This document shows, in pieces, positions 40,985 to 51,756 of a DNA stretch of 64,000 bases. The DNA is from Lepidostoma basale (lineage: Eukaryota; Arthropoda; Insecta; Trichoptera; Lepidostomatidae), in contig JAHDVF020000050.1 in assembly GCA_022606425.2 (NCBI GenBank), positions 434,001-498,000 of the forward strand, read 5' to 3'. Under the pieces are notes generated by a model. That model made no database searches, was not told where the DNA came from, and was given only the letters and a program-made list of their open reading frames with translations. Position numbers and translations under genes: made by a program. How positions within the stretch are numbered: position 1 is the first letter of the stretch; every line of letters starts with the position of its first letter.

Positions 40985-41340
40985 CTTGGTATTACAATAC
41001 TTTATTTCACTCAACACAGACATGTTTCGGTTATAACCTAACCTTTATCAATGTACACCATTTTAAAATTGTGAAATAATAAGGTGGAGATCATGGGAAA
41101 ATAGGAGAAGTGTCGGCAGGCCGCAAAAAAGGTGGGCCGATGACATTGCTGCCGTTGAGGGGCAAATGTGGCTGCAGCTGGCAGAAAATAGAGACAAGTG
41201 GAAAGGAAGGGAAGAGGCTTATGTCCAACAGTAGATCGATGAAGGCTGACGAAGAAGAAGAAGAAGAGAAGACAATGTTAAAGGTAACTTGTAACCGAAA
41301 CATGTCTGTGTTAAGTGAAATCAAGTGTTGTAATTCTTCT
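40985..41340. repeat. Foldback of the GAAACATGTC type split by an RTE-like fragment
   Basis: Left arm 40985-41090 and right part 41272-41340 are inverse (ACACAGACATGTTTCGGTTA / TAACCGAAACATGTCTGTGT). The minus-strand core reads TTGATAAAGGTTAGG, TTATAACC, GAAACATGTC: a 5-bp stem II with a degenerate first block. Between them (about 41092-41275, plus) an RTE-like end encodes RRSVGRPQKRWADDIAAVEG-like sequence and WLQLAENRDKWKGREEAYVQ, tail (GAA)n. Confidence 0.65.
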
Positions 41341-41730
41341 TCTTCTTTCGGTGCCGTGTCAGGTCCCCCCATCGTTGGCGATCACTGCAGCAAAGGCATC
41401 TCTATCCTGCGCCACTTGGAACAGGTTCTGAACTCTTTTTATTCCTGTCCACTCTTTGATGTTCCGCAGCCAGGACAGCTTCATTCTACCAACTCCCCGA
41501 CGTGCCTCCACCTTACCCATTTATATAAGTCGAAGGAGGTGGTATTTTTCTCCCCTTAGCACCCAAATGTGAGACCTTTCTAATTTTCACACTCGACAAC
41601 AGCTCTCTATTGGCTCTGGCTCTCTGCAGTACGTCTGCATTACTGACCCTATCGGTCCACGGTATACGGAGCATGCTGCGGTATATCCACATCTCGAACG
41701 CTTCCAACCGGATCATTACATTCACTTTCA
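41335..41730 (-). mobile_element. RTE-B copy, C-terminal end
   Basis: Minus: MNVMIRLEAFEMWIYRSMLR, IPWTDRVSNADVLQRARANR, ELLSSVKIRKVSHLG, then shifts, with (GAA)n tail sequence at the left (CTTCTTCTTCTTTCGG). Confidence 0.8.
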
Positions 41731-41734
41731 GTTC

Positions 41735-41905
41735 TTAGGGAGTTGGTAGAAGGCAGCTGTCCTGGCTGCGAAATATCAAAGAGTGGACAGGAATAACAAA
41801 AGTTCAGAACCTGTGCCAAGTGGCGCAGGATAGAGATGTCTTTGCTGCAGTGATCGGCAAGGTTAAGGGGACCTGACACGGCACTGAAAGAATAAGAAGA
41901 ATTAC
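41735..41905 (+). mobile_element. RTE-B terminal piece, opposite orientation
   Basis: GGTAGAAGGCAGCTGTCCTG onward encodes GRRQLSWLRNIKEWTGITKV, then AQDRDVFAAVIGKVKGT and a stop, with AAGAATAAGAAGAA tail. It abuts the minus-strand copy at 41335-41730. Confidence 0.75.
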
Positions 41906-42150
41906 AACATTTTATTTCACTTAAAACAGACACGCTTCGGTAACAAGTTACCTTTAACAATGTCACAATTATAAAATGGTTTACATTGATAAAGGTTAGG
42001 CTATAACCGAAATATGTCTGTGGCATCGAAAGAAGAAGATGGTTATTATAATTTATGCCAACTAGTTTCTCTTGGGCCCAAGCTGCATTGTGGTCAGTTG
42101 AAGAAGCTTGGGTCCGAACGAAACTAGTTGGCATCAATTATAATAACCAT
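41906..42150. repeat. Foldback fragments (FB7 type and GAAACATGTC type)
   Basis: 41906-42022 carries the inverse pair around AATGTCACAATTATAAAATG. 42041-42084 and 42105-42149 form an FB7-type pair (GGTTATTATAATTTATGCCA and inverse) whose CTGATGA block is mutated to GTTGAAGA. Confidence 0.6.
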
Positions 42151-42177
42151 ACCGTGGTTAAAGTGTTTTATTTATTT

Positions 42178-42920
42178 TAACTAAAACTAACTAACTAACC
42201 ATCACGCCGTCTCCCCGAAAGGGTAGGCAGAAAGAATGGACTGTCACTTTTACTGATGCGGCACTCCATTCTTCTCTTTTCGCCCCGCGGGAGACGCGGT
42301 GTGATGGGTTGCAAACCTCATCGCCGCCAATAGGCATCTCCCGCGCACACTTCGATCGTGCAACACCCACAAAATAAATCTAAAACAAATAATATAAAAT
42401 ACAATGATATAAAATAAAATAACTAAATAAAAATAATTTAACACAAAATGTTCTTTTTAGATGGTGCACATAATATTGTCTATTTAATTTATGTTCCACG
42501 AACCGGCCGTTTTTTTATTTTAGCACATAATGTAATAACACATAATGTTTTTTTAGATGTTGCACATGTTGACATGGACGATCCGGACTTTTGTGTTTAT
42601 TTAATTTATGTTACACGTATCCACCGTTTTTTAAATTAGCTGTAATTAGGCACTTAACCAGCAAGAACTTTGAAATAATATTGAAGTAATTATTTAAATT
42701 GTCATTGGAACAAATGAAAAATTTTTTTTTACACCTGTCAAAATTTTTTATAAAAACGATAAAACTAATATAATTTTAACAGCAAAATAGCACAAACGTA
42801 TTACGTGTCTCAATTAACTATAATAAAGTGCGGCAACAGTTAAATTGACCAAAACAATTCACTTATACGCGAAATATCTCCAAGTTAACAGGAGAACCAC
42901 ATGAACCAAACCATATTTTC
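42178..42920 (-). mobile_element. NA-RTE, longest uninterrupted copy
   Basis: On minus: CATGTGGTTCTCCTGTTAAC, the body seen at 5096, ACAAAAGTCC-containing filler near 42580, GGGAGATGCCTATTGGCGGC, then the RTE-A terminal block and (GTTA)n at the left. Near 42709-42735 it shows the uninterrupted form of the site that is split by an insertion in the 53820 copy. Confidence 0.75.
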
Positions 42921-43650
42921 AAAAACAAAAATAATAAACGAAAATAGTTGGACAAATATTTGTGAGTGTTATTTGAGTGTTATTTGTGACAAATATTTGT
43001 GAGTGTCATTTATGACAGGTCATAAGTCCTGTAAACACCTTGATCATCCATGTTCAGTTTCCAGTTTGCGTCTTCGTCTCTATTGAGATACAACTAAAAA
43101 TTTGAATTAACCACCCATTGGTGTAAATCCAGGATTTCGTATACAGGTATAAGTATACACTCACAAATATTTGTTCTTCAAATATTCTGGTCAAATTCTT
43201 TGGCATATAGAATGGAATAATACTCCTAGCGGCTTCTAACAATATGTTAGGCGACAGCCTTCGCATTGTGTTAATAAGGTAGTTTGCTAAATGCCGAAAA
43301 TCATTCTTCATAGATGGCGTTAGAGGGTCGGTTGTATAGGTTATTCCTGAAAAATTCACAAGTGCAACCAAATCTACATAGATGGCTGACTGAAACTGAC
43401 TCGTGAAGATAAATATGGATTTTGAAGTATATATACATCTTCCAAAAATTTGTCATGCATGATCATAATACCAAAGGTGGAATGGGGAATGTTGTAATTA
43501 CATAAAGCGTGCGCTTAACCCAACCAATGACAGGTCATAAGTCCTGTAAACACCTTGATCATCCATGTTCAGTTTCCAGTTTGCGTCTTCGTCTCTATTG
43601 AGATACAACTAAAAATTTGAAACTAGTTGGCATCAATTATAATAACCATA
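42921..43650 (-). repeat. Family X repeats
   Basis: The inverse X terminus (TGCGTCTTCGTCTCTATTGA, GATACAACT) appears at 43062-43100 and again at 43583-43615, each with GACAGGTCATAAGTCCTGTA upstream. Frame 43371-43054 (minus, 105 codons) lies in the first but resembles no known protein. An FB7 end (AACTAGTTGGCATCAATTAT) closes the stretch. Confidence 0.6.
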
Positions 43651-44181
43651 CCGTGGTGTGGTAAATTGTTTTATTTATATTATAATATATTTTATTATTA
43701 TTTAAATCTTTTATCTCTTGTTTCTGCTTATTTAAAATGCTAGTAAATGATCAGTCAATGAGACGTTGTCTATCTTCAATCTTTAGTTTATCTTTTTTCC
43801 TTTGTGTTATATTTAATGCTTACACTACACCCCGACGCGCCCTATTCTATTGAGTGTAAAAAGTTCGATATTCGAGACCGCTATAAAATATAACACACCG
43901 TCAACTCTTCTCGCTCCCGGCGATACGGGCTTATTGAAATATATCGGGGAAATGTGTTTTCACAACAACAAAAAAATCCATCTATGTTGTGGTTCTATTT
44001 AAAAAGTCATCCCTATGAGACATCGCGGGTGCACAAAGCCTCGCGGAAAATGGCTGCGAATAGGAGTGCCTTTTTTATTATCAAAATATTGAAAACTTTT
44101 ATTTATTGTAATTGTTTTGTTGTATTTAATATTGACATTAAATAATGCCTTAGCAAAATATATACGATAAAATTTTGAATG
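43651..44181. other. No feature recognised
   Basis: AT-rich then mixed sequence. 43850-44060 is unique in the window. No frame with motifs. Confidence 0.4.
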
Positions 44182-44184
44182 TAA

Positions 44185-44661
44185 AGGTGGTGATAGACGT
44201 ACGAACTTAAAGTCTGCGGTTTTTAAGATCGCGAACTTACTTGACTCGACGTCGGCGATACACGCGCCAACTTAGGTGATAGACGTACGAACTTAAAGTC
44301 TGCGGTTTTTAAGATCGCGAACTTACTTGACTCGACGTCGGTGATACACGCGCCAACTTACTCATACCGTATCGCGATGTCGTCCACTGAAGAAGCTTTG
44401 TGTTATTTAGGAATTATATCGTATTACATTTCAAAAACTAAAAACAATAGACGAAGGCGAAAGAAACAAAATGGCGGCTCGCGGCTCGCAGTGCTGCCAC
44501 ACGTACGAGCCAAGACGAGCTACGAGTAAGATTTCAAACCGGTTGGATCGCCGACGAACTTACTCGGCGGTTTTAAAGTACGCGTACTTACGGTGACACA
44601 CGAGCGAAAAAGGTCGTCGAGCCATAAGTACGCGTACTTGCTCGCCCGTCTATCACCCACT
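44185..44661. mobile_element. PIF/Harbinger-like MITE, 477 bp
   Basis: Ends AGGTGGTGATAGACG and the inverse of AGTGGGTGATAGACG, with TAA on both sides (44182-44184, 44662-44664), the TWA-type target of PIF/Harbinger. Inside, an 86-bp unit is duplicated in tandem (44189-44274, 44275-44360), differing by one base. Frame 44377-44529 (MSSTEEALCYLGIISYYISK, TKNNRRRRKKQNG) resembles the start of insect Harbinger transposases, so this is an internally deleted derivative. Confidence 0.85.
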
Positions 44662-44719
44662 TAAGTGAAGTATGGAACTGGATGAAAGGACTCGTGGAAA
44701 TAAAAAATGTATGATAATG

Positions 44720-45000
44720 TAGTAGAAATGAGATGGTCCATTGTTTTGGCCGAAACACTATGATACTTAACGAGTTTATTGTATAAGTTTATTGTAACAC
44801 CTGATGATGCCAACATCGGTTGGCAGCTGTCGCGACAGCTGTTTTGCCAACCGATGTTGGCTTCATCAGGTGTAACAATAAACAAGTTTATTGTACAAGT
44901 TAATTGTAACACTTGATGATGCCAACATCTGTTGGTGAAACAGCTGTCGCGACACTCAGTGAATAAAAAGGAATTGTGATATTATAACAGTGTAATAAAT
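44720..45000. repeat. Foldback FB9, CAGCTGTC type
   Basis: Arms about 44784-44832 and 44833-44886, almost without spacer. Left: CTGATGATGCCAACATCGGT, TGGC, AGCTGTCGCG (GAAAC lost). Right, on minus, has the same with AAAACAGCTGTC. A further plus copy at 44914-44955 keeps GATGATGCCAACATCTGTTG, GTGAAACAGCTGTC. Confidence 0.75.
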
Positions 45001-45079
45001 CTTAAATGAGATATCTAGTGAAACGAAGCATAGGCTTTTTTGGATAGGTTTTTTGTAGATTATAATATATATTTTTTCA

Positions 45080-45965
45080 TGATTTAATTGTATCTCAATA
45101 GAGACGAAGATGCAAATTGGAAACTGAATATGGTTGATCAAGGTGTTTACAGGACTTATGACCTGTCATTGGTTGGGTTAATTGCACACTTTATGTAATT
45201 ACAACATTCCCCATTCCACCTTTCTTATGACCATGTCTGACAAATTTTTGGAAGTTGTATATATGTTAAAGTCCAACGCCAGAATTCACATGTCAGTTTT
45301 AATACGCCATCTATGAAGATTTTGAATACATATTTTAATCTCTAAGATTAATCTAGATAATCTACATACTAACGCCATCTATGAAGATTTATGTTTATTA
45401 AGCATTAAGCAGAACATCTATTTTTTTTTTTTTACAAGGATTAATTGTATCTCAATAGAGACGAAGATGCAAATTGTTTTCTGGACATTGTAATATACAC
45501 ACTCGTCGATTTTCCGACTTCGAATGTGGCCTATTAATATTTTATTAATTTGGTCATGCCATGCTTTCCTCAGTCCTGTATAAATATAACTGGTACATGC
45601 AGGCAAAAAATTGGAGAGACATCTCCAGGCGAAATCTAGTACTGTATGATTTGCATAGACTTTCACAGTACATTAATAAAGGTTTTCTGCTTAATGCTTT
45701 CTAATCTTAATATAGATGACGCTAGTGTAGAGTGAACATAAAAATGTGAAAATAGGTGTAGAAACTTACCATATACTCGTATACAAGTTCCAAAAAGTTT
45801 GTCAGACGTGGTGGTCATAACGGCGGAATGGGGAATGTTGTTAAACGTGAAGCGATCGCTCAACGCAACCAATGACAGGTCATAAGTCCTGTAAGCGCCT
45901 CGACCACCACCTTCTATTCCCAGAAAACAATTTGCATCTTCGTCTCTATTGAGATACAATTAATC
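45080..45965. repeat. Large inverted Family X unit
   Basis: 45080-45300 (plus) and 45700-45965 (minus) are inverse copies (AATTGTATCTCAATAGAGAC, CTTATGACCTGTCATTGGTT). A third X terminus is at 45443-45484, and an inverted RTE-A scrap (CGTCGATTTTCCGACTTCGA) at 45484-45580. Confidence 0.65.
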
Positions 45966-46555
45966 CTTGTAAAATAAAAATAATTTATCCGCAATGGGTA
46001 AAATCCAGTATTTGTCTACAAGAATTTGTATACATTCAAAATGTTGTTGTATCTATTTTTTCGTTTCAATTCGTGTATCTTCCCTTTTTGTTCCTGCTCT
46101 CCCGCTCTTGACTCGCAACTTGTGGATTTTGGGGCACAGGGAACATAATACAATACATACACCTACCTCCTCCGGTGCTCTGGGCTCCGGGGAATGCTAT
46201 TATTATTTGTGAGCGTTCAATAGATGCAAATCGAAGTGTCATAATCAATTTCGCGCCTGGCATCCCCCGAAAGCGGCTAACGTTATATTTATGCATGCTA
46301 GAAGACTGCCATGTTATCGTATCGATTCTGTTACATTATATTCGGGCTAATTTTGGGACATTTTGATTTATCTATTTATACATAATACGCATTGCAACAC
46401 TTGCTTAATGAATTTAATAGCACTTTATATAGGGAAAGCGTAAATTAAACATGGTGGTTAAATAACTTTTAAAAAATATTGTATTTTCACTCTGTACTTT
46501 CGCAATTAATTTGTGATGTGATATTATTAAATATAATAAAAATACACTTGTAAAA
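45966..46555. other. Apparently unique sequence
   Basis: 46060-46300 has balanced composition and no relatives in the window. Overlapping short frames on both strands lack motifs. Confidence 0.4.
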
Positions 46556-46559
46556 TTTC

Positions 46560-46685
46560 TATATCCTAAACCACTTTATTCGTTATCAACACCAACCTGC
46601 TACGCTCGCGCCGGAGCTTCGTCAGGGTAACAGTATAAAATATTAGGTAAGCTCTGGCGGGAGCGAATCCGGTTGGAGTTTATAA
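46560..46685. repeat. Short foldback of the FB8 type
   Basis: On minus: CTGACGAAGCTCCGGCGCGA, GC, GTAGC (GAAAC mutated). On plus: AGCTCTGGCGGGAGCGAATC, CGGTTGG. Both halves have lost a core residue. Confidence 0.6.
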
Positions 46686-46689
46686 ATTG

Positions 46690-47336
46690 GACTTGGATCT
46701 TCTGGCTTACAGAGGTTCAGCTCATGTGGCTATTCCTCTTACGTCTGATGGGAACATTGTTGGAAGGTGATTTGGTGGGTTGTTAGTTTATGCGGGGGCA
46801 TGATTTGTGTGGCCCGGAGTGTTCCTCTGAAGGAGAATTGATTTTGGGCGCTTGTGGCGGCTGGAAGTGTTTGGGTCGTAATTTGAGAGGTCTTTTATTG
46901 TGGGGTTGGGATGTGAAGGGAGTCCTTTGTAAAAACGTTCGGCAAGTTTCAGAATGAATTCATCTATCATCGGGATTCCCGATTCTAGGTGCATTTGTGT
47001 GATCCTGGTCCATGAAGGCGCACTGAGCGATAAACGGATAGCCTTATTTTGCAGGATTTGGAGTTTTTGTATGTGACTCGAAGCTGCATAGCCCCAGATT
47101 GGGGCTGCATAAGTGAAGATCGGCCTTATAACCGTTTTGTATATCAGGAGTTTATTGTCGGTGCTTTACTGTTTCTAGCTAACATTGGGTAGAGGGCTGA
47201 GATTGCTCTTGACGCGGCTTTGACTTTATTTGTAATGTGTGGCCTCCATGTCAGCTTAGAATCCAAGGTTACCCCAAGGTATTTGATTGTTTTGGTCCAA
47301 GGAACGTCTTGGCCGAACATTTTTATGTTGAAAAAA
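46690..47336 (-). mobile_element. Jockey-clade non-LTR element, C-terminal part
   Basis: Minus strand: FNIKMFGQDVPWTKTIKYLG, VTLDSKLTWRPHITNKVKAA, a one-base shift near 47165, RPIFTYAAPIWGYAASSHIQ, KLQILQNKAIRLSLSAPSWT, then SGIPMIDEFILKLAERFYKG and a 3' UTR. IKYLGV-LD-KLTW--HI and YAAPIWG-AA are classic Jockey sequences. The polymerase core is missing. Confidence 0.92.
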
Positions 47337-47614
47337 CGTACTGACTACAAATCAACTGTCAACTGTCAAATTGACAGTCTGTAGAAACAATGTTGCCAGT
47401 TTTAAAACAAACCTCTAAAAAAACACCCTATACAAAATTGAAATCAAAAAGTATTGTCACAGTTAATTATTATAAGGTGAAGAAACAACAAATACTAGTA
47501 TTATGAACAAAATATGGCATATACTCGTATATGCGTATAAAAATTGTTAGGTATTTTTATTCGCTACATTTGATGCTGGCTTAGCAGGGTGAATCGTGTC
47601 GTTCCCATAAACGC
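47337..47614. other. No feature recognised
   Basis: A small inverted pair, TCAACTGTCAACTGTCAAAT and TTGACAGT, near 47350; otherwise nothing. Confidence 0.5.
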
Positions 47615-47617
47615 TAA

Positions 47618-47891
47618 AAGGCGGGCCACACTGTGATAAACAAGCTGGTTTGAAACCAAAATTTGTATACTGAATGTTATTACTCAAACTTAAACCATGT
47701 TCTAGACGTAGTAAAAACGTCGATTTTAGTAAACCATGAGTTAAACCGCGGATGTTTCTGCATACGGTTATCCTTTCAACAAACATGGTACGTTTATCTC
47801 TCTTCCTCGCATTATTTTACCCGGCGTAGAATGAGATAGATAGTCTGGCTCGTTGGTGGAAACCGATGTTTATCATAGTGTGGCCCGCCTT
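47618..47891. mobile_element. MITE, 274 bp
   Basis: Ends AAGGCGGGCCACACTGTGAT and the inverse of AAGGCGGGCCACACTATGAT (about 25 bp of inverted repeat), with TAA on both sides (47615-47617, 47892-47894). The TWA-type duplication points to PIF/Harbinger mobilisation. No coding capacity. Confidence 0.88.
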
Positions 47892-47894
47892 TAA

Positions 47895-48635
47895 TAAAAT
47901 ATCTAAAGATAGACATTTTATTTATGTAAGTGTTGTATAAAAAAAAGAGAAATAAAGCAATTACAACACAAAGTATAGCGAATATAGAAGAAGTTTTATT
48001 TCTAATTTAATGTACTCGTATATTAATACAAATTTTTATCGTGCCTTACGTTGTTACCAAAAATAAAGTAATTTTCTTTGTTATCAAGAAGTAATAAAAT
48101 ATTTTCGTAATTAATTTGATGTCTACGTCAATTTTCATAAAATGTTTTTCTAACTAATGAAAGAACTTTATGTGTCTTCATTTCAATTATGTATGTATTA
48201 CTTGTGATTGTATTTAATACATTTATAATGGAGGAATTATTAATATTGAATTGTAAATTAAGCGGTTACCTTGAACTGATGGGTATATTGATCCACGTTT
48301 CCATCAGGTGTCATAGATTATTGATTGAATTATGCATAGCAGTTCCCTTCGCTAATACATTCTACCCTTTTGCTTACCTTTTAATTATTATTATGAAATC
48401 CTTCCCTTCCGGTGTTACCCTTGAATTATTCATGGCATTAATTAACGATTTTTGCCTTCTATCACTGTGCACTGAAATCAAAATACATTTGAAACCGTGA
48501 AACGATTAGGAACAATTGTGAAATATATACCTAGGTTCCTTAGTCAATAACAAAAATTATGTCAGTGAAAAGTTAGAACAAAGCATACTAGCAAAACCAA
48601 GTTACTTTGGCCTCATTTCAATTAATACTTACTTC
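47895..48635. other. No feature recognised
   Basis: AT-rich. A 103-codon plus frame at 48189-48500 is hydrophobic and shows no motif; probably chance. Confidence 0.4.
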
Positions 48636-48639
48636 CTAT

Positions 48640-48900
48640 GGCCATACAACTCTTGAAGAGTTTTAGCCTCCTTGATGATTTATCGCTAAGATCCTCGATC
48701 CTGCGCCTTTTCAGATCATCAATAGTCAGGCATGCAGAAGGAGATAAATAATAGAGCTATACAATCTATACCAGGACTTCAGCGTGGTCAAGTATATTAA
48801 AATTAATAGATTACGTTGGTTAGGTCATTTACCGAATGGGGGATGTGGAGCCTCTCAAACGATTGTTGTTTAACAACCTAGAAGAAGTGTCATATTCTGG
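48640..48900 (+). mobile_element. RTE-like C-terminal fragment
   Basis: Broken frames give NRAIQSIPGLQRGQVY-like sequence and KINRLRWLGHLPNGGC; ELYNLYQD--VVKYIKINRLRW lines up with the minus fragment at 38456-38645. Several shifts. Confidence 0.6.
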
Positions 48901-49204
48901 AGCAGCAAGACTGGAAGGTGGTGGTCATAGACAGTAAAATATGGAGACGTTTTTTGGTGGTAGCTAAGACCCACCAAGTGTTGTAAGATGGTGGTGATTA
49001 CTCCAGTATTCTTCGCCTCCAACTCCTCCTGTCCTCCGCTTCGATCTTCCAATCTGACACTCGTAACAATTTCGCCCCTTTTCTCCCAACATCACCCTCC
49101 CATCGCAGCCTTGGTCGTCCAATTGGTCTCCTACCACCTGGGGGCTGTGTGGATGAAGATGTTGTGTGGATGATGATTATGAAATCAAAATGACGGTCAA
49201 TTAC
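48901..49204. other. Unassigned
   Basis: Short frames only; the 48990-49170 stretch is pyrimidine-rich on plus. Confidence 0.4.
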
Positions 49205-49535
49205 TTTTGTAAATATTTAAATAATCAAATGATTTTACTGAAATCTCTTGATGGAAGCTCATTTTCAATAATAATGAAATAAAACGAGTTTTTTTTAACT
49301 ACTTCCACTTTCTTTATTTCTTCTTGAATTATGGTATGAAATTCAGTAAATTTTACATAAATATTTGAAGATTATTTTTGTACAGAATATGTTTACCACC
49401 CCTGATCTGTATGTATATAAAGGACTAAGTTTACACTAGTGTCACCAGTCTGTCGATGCCAGCGAGCCTGGCGAAACCGGTCGCTGTCGAAAAAAAGACA
49501 AAAGTGGAAGTAGTAAAAAAACATCGTTTTACTCT
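49205..49535 (+). repeat. FB3-family repeat, one arm plus flank
   Basis: Contains AAATGATTTTACTGAAATCT, AATAAAACGAG, then TTTACCACCCCTGATCTGTA and a core CTGTCGATGCCAGCGAGCCT, GGCGAAACCGGTCGCTGTC, ending near TTTTACTCTCATT. Single arm with partial inverse ends. Confidence 0.7.
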
Positions 49536-49544
49536 CATTATTAT

Positions 49545-49975
49545 TTTACGGCTGCGAGACATGGTGCCTATCCGAAAGGGATAAGCGGAGACTAGAGGCT
49601 TTTGAGATGTGGTCCTATAGAAGACTCTTTGGAATTTCCTGGAGAGACCACATCACGAATGAGGAAGTTCTTCAAGGAATCGAAGGAGGAAGGCACCTGC
49701 TCAGGACCTTGTCCGAAAGGCGTGCAAGATGGATCAGCCATGTAATACGTCAAGAAGGTCTCTTGCATGCCATAATGGAGGGTATGATCGAGGGGACAAA
49801 CTCTAGGGGACGCCCACGCCGAGAGTACCTGGAGGACCTGTTGGTGGACGTACGCTGCTCATCATATGCAGATTTCAAAAGAGCCGCACAAGACAGGGAA
49901 AAATGGAAGAGAATAATGGAGGAAATTGCTGCAAACCAATCCCAGGATTGAAACCAGAGAAGAAGATTATTTAAA
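49545..49975 (+). mobile_element. RTE-B-like element, C-terminal part
   Basis: Frame 49607-49951: MWSYRRLFGISWRDHITNEE, VLQGIEGGRHLLRTLSERRA, WISHVIRQEGLLHAIMEGMI, RGRPRREYLEDLLVDVRC, then AAQDREKWKRIMEEIAANQS, stop; GAGAAGAAGAT tail. Related to but distinct from RTE-B. Confidence 0.82.
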
Positions 49976-50511
49976 TAATTAAAGTTTAAGCTATAGAAGA
50001 AACGTGTTATTACTTTTTTATGTTCATTAATCTACTGGTTAAGATAGTGAAACCGAAAGCCGAGAAGTGTAAAGAACTCCCTAAGCTAGTTAACCGTCTG
50101 CGAGGAGGAAACGTTTCCCAGTTGTATACCTGAATCCTTAACGTATTATGTTTCAAGGAAATTGAGTCCTCCTACAGTATCGTGTTTGCCTGGTAGCTCT
50201 GAGAATTTTCTACACTATATACTCTTATGTTTAATATTTTCTGGGATTAGTAAGCATCTCTGCTTACCATTGTATCAGCAAGATTACCGGTAGATAAAGA
50301 CAAGCCAGGGTCACAAAATACAATATTTACAACGTATATTACAGTCGTCGCGTAAAATTAAATACAATTGTGATACAAAAACAAAGTTATTTAATTTAAC
50401 AGTTGTTTAAGATTTTAAGTTAGCATAGTATTTCGGCCAAAACAATGGCCTATCTATTAGATTTATTTGATTAAAATATTTATTAAATACACTAATTCAT
50501 CCACTTGATAA
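49976..50511. other. Mostly unassigned
   Basis: 50340-50450 holds the CAGCTGTC-family flank (TACAATTGTGATACAAAAAC, TTTCGGCCAAAACAATGG). The rest is unremarkable. Confidence 0.4.
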
Positions 50512-51000
50512 TATAACTAACTAACCATCACGCCGTCTCCCCGAAGGGGTAGGCAGAAAGAATTGCCTGCCACACTTTTCTTTCCTTACATATTTCTCTC
50601 GCATCCTCAACATTCATACATAGTGTCATGCACGCGCGTCGATTTCTCTGACTCCTCACATGGCCGACATTCAATATTTGATTTATTTAATCGTGCCACG
50701 TTTTCCTCGGTCTTCCTCTATTTCTGGTTCCATTTACATCAACATATAATTTTTTTACCATTCTTTCTTCATTCATTCTTTCCATTTGTCCAAACCATCT
50801 TAATGATCCTTTCATTATTTTGTTCATGACACTATCATTCGCACCGCATTCACTTCTTATATTTTCATTCGACACTCTATCATACACAGAGTATTCACAC
50901 ATTCGTCTACGAGATCTCATTTCTACTGCATTTATTCTACTTTCATCCTTCTTTTGCCAGTTCTATGCTTCTCTTCCATACATAAGGGTCCCATATTATT
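50512..51000 (-). mobile_element. RTE-A copy
   Basis: Minus frame 50920-50687: MRSRRRMCEYSVYDRVSNEN, IRSECGANDSVMNKIMKGSL, RWFGQMERMNEERMVKKLYV, RGRPRKTWHD, continuing in other frames to the terminal block and a (GTTA)n tail at the left. Confidence 0.88.
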
Positions 51001-51544
51001 ATTCATACCTAATTTTAAATTTAATTCCACAAAGAAAATGAAAACATTTGTTTTTAGGTATTTACAAATAAAAATATCATTTTATATCAGCGCTGTTTAT
51101 TATAAACTCGCTGTTTGAACTGGTGCCGTTTATGAACTCTTACCAGACTGAAATAACATCAGAATTCCGCTCGACTCGAGCAAACTTGCAATTTTATGTT
51201 TGCATGTAATGCAATCCCATTTGTTTCATCGTCTAAATAACCTTCGCTAAGCAGTCTGATGTTTGTATAGTACTAGCTTTTAGCGCATATAGACTTCCAT
51301 ACGAATACTGAGGATTCCTGAAATCACGTACTATTATTGTTATAACGTTGATATTCCTTTGTCTTGCTTTTAAATTAATGTATACAAATATATACGTACG
51401 CGTGAAGATTTAAACAAGGGATTGTACGCCTTATACTCTGTCGTTTTTTGAAATTATAAACAAGTGAAATTTTCTCGATAAAAACCAAGAAAATTGTGGC
51501 ACAATAAAATAATAAAAAATACTCATTTTAAATTAGAATTAAGT
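51001..51544. other. No feature recognised
   Basis: Apparently unique AT-rich sequence. Confidence 0.45.
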
Positions 51545-51756
51545 ACTTTTAAAACGTTGTATAAAACCAATTAATTTTGAGTCAGGAGCGCCAACCGGTT
51601 TCACTCTGTAACGAGCTTAGTCAGGGCTATACACAAACTGTTACATACAAGTACCTACACAAGTTTGTGTATAGCCCTGACGAAGCTCGTTACAGAGTGA
51701 AACCGGTTGGCGTCCCTGACTCAAAATAAAGACGTTTTATACAACGTTTTAAAAGT
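51545..51756. repeat. Foldback repeat FB8
   Basis: Arms 51545-51639 and 51662-51756 are near-perfect inverses (ACTTTTAAAACGTTGTATAA and inverse). The plus motif at 51674-51711 is intact; the minus one has CTGACTA. Confidence 0.9.
51674..51711 (+). ncRNA. Hammerhead-like motif in FB8
   Basis: GCC, CTGACGA, A, GCTC...GAGT, GAAA, CCGG, TT, GGC. GCC and GGC pair as helix I if cleavage follows GUU. CCGG is self-complementary for an intermolecular helix III. Same plan as FB7 with different stem sequences, so pairing is kept while bases change. Confidence 0.5.

Noticed and set aside
48189..48500. 103-codon hydrophobic plus-strand frame
   Set aside because: Composition follows the AT-rich DNA; no conserved feature.
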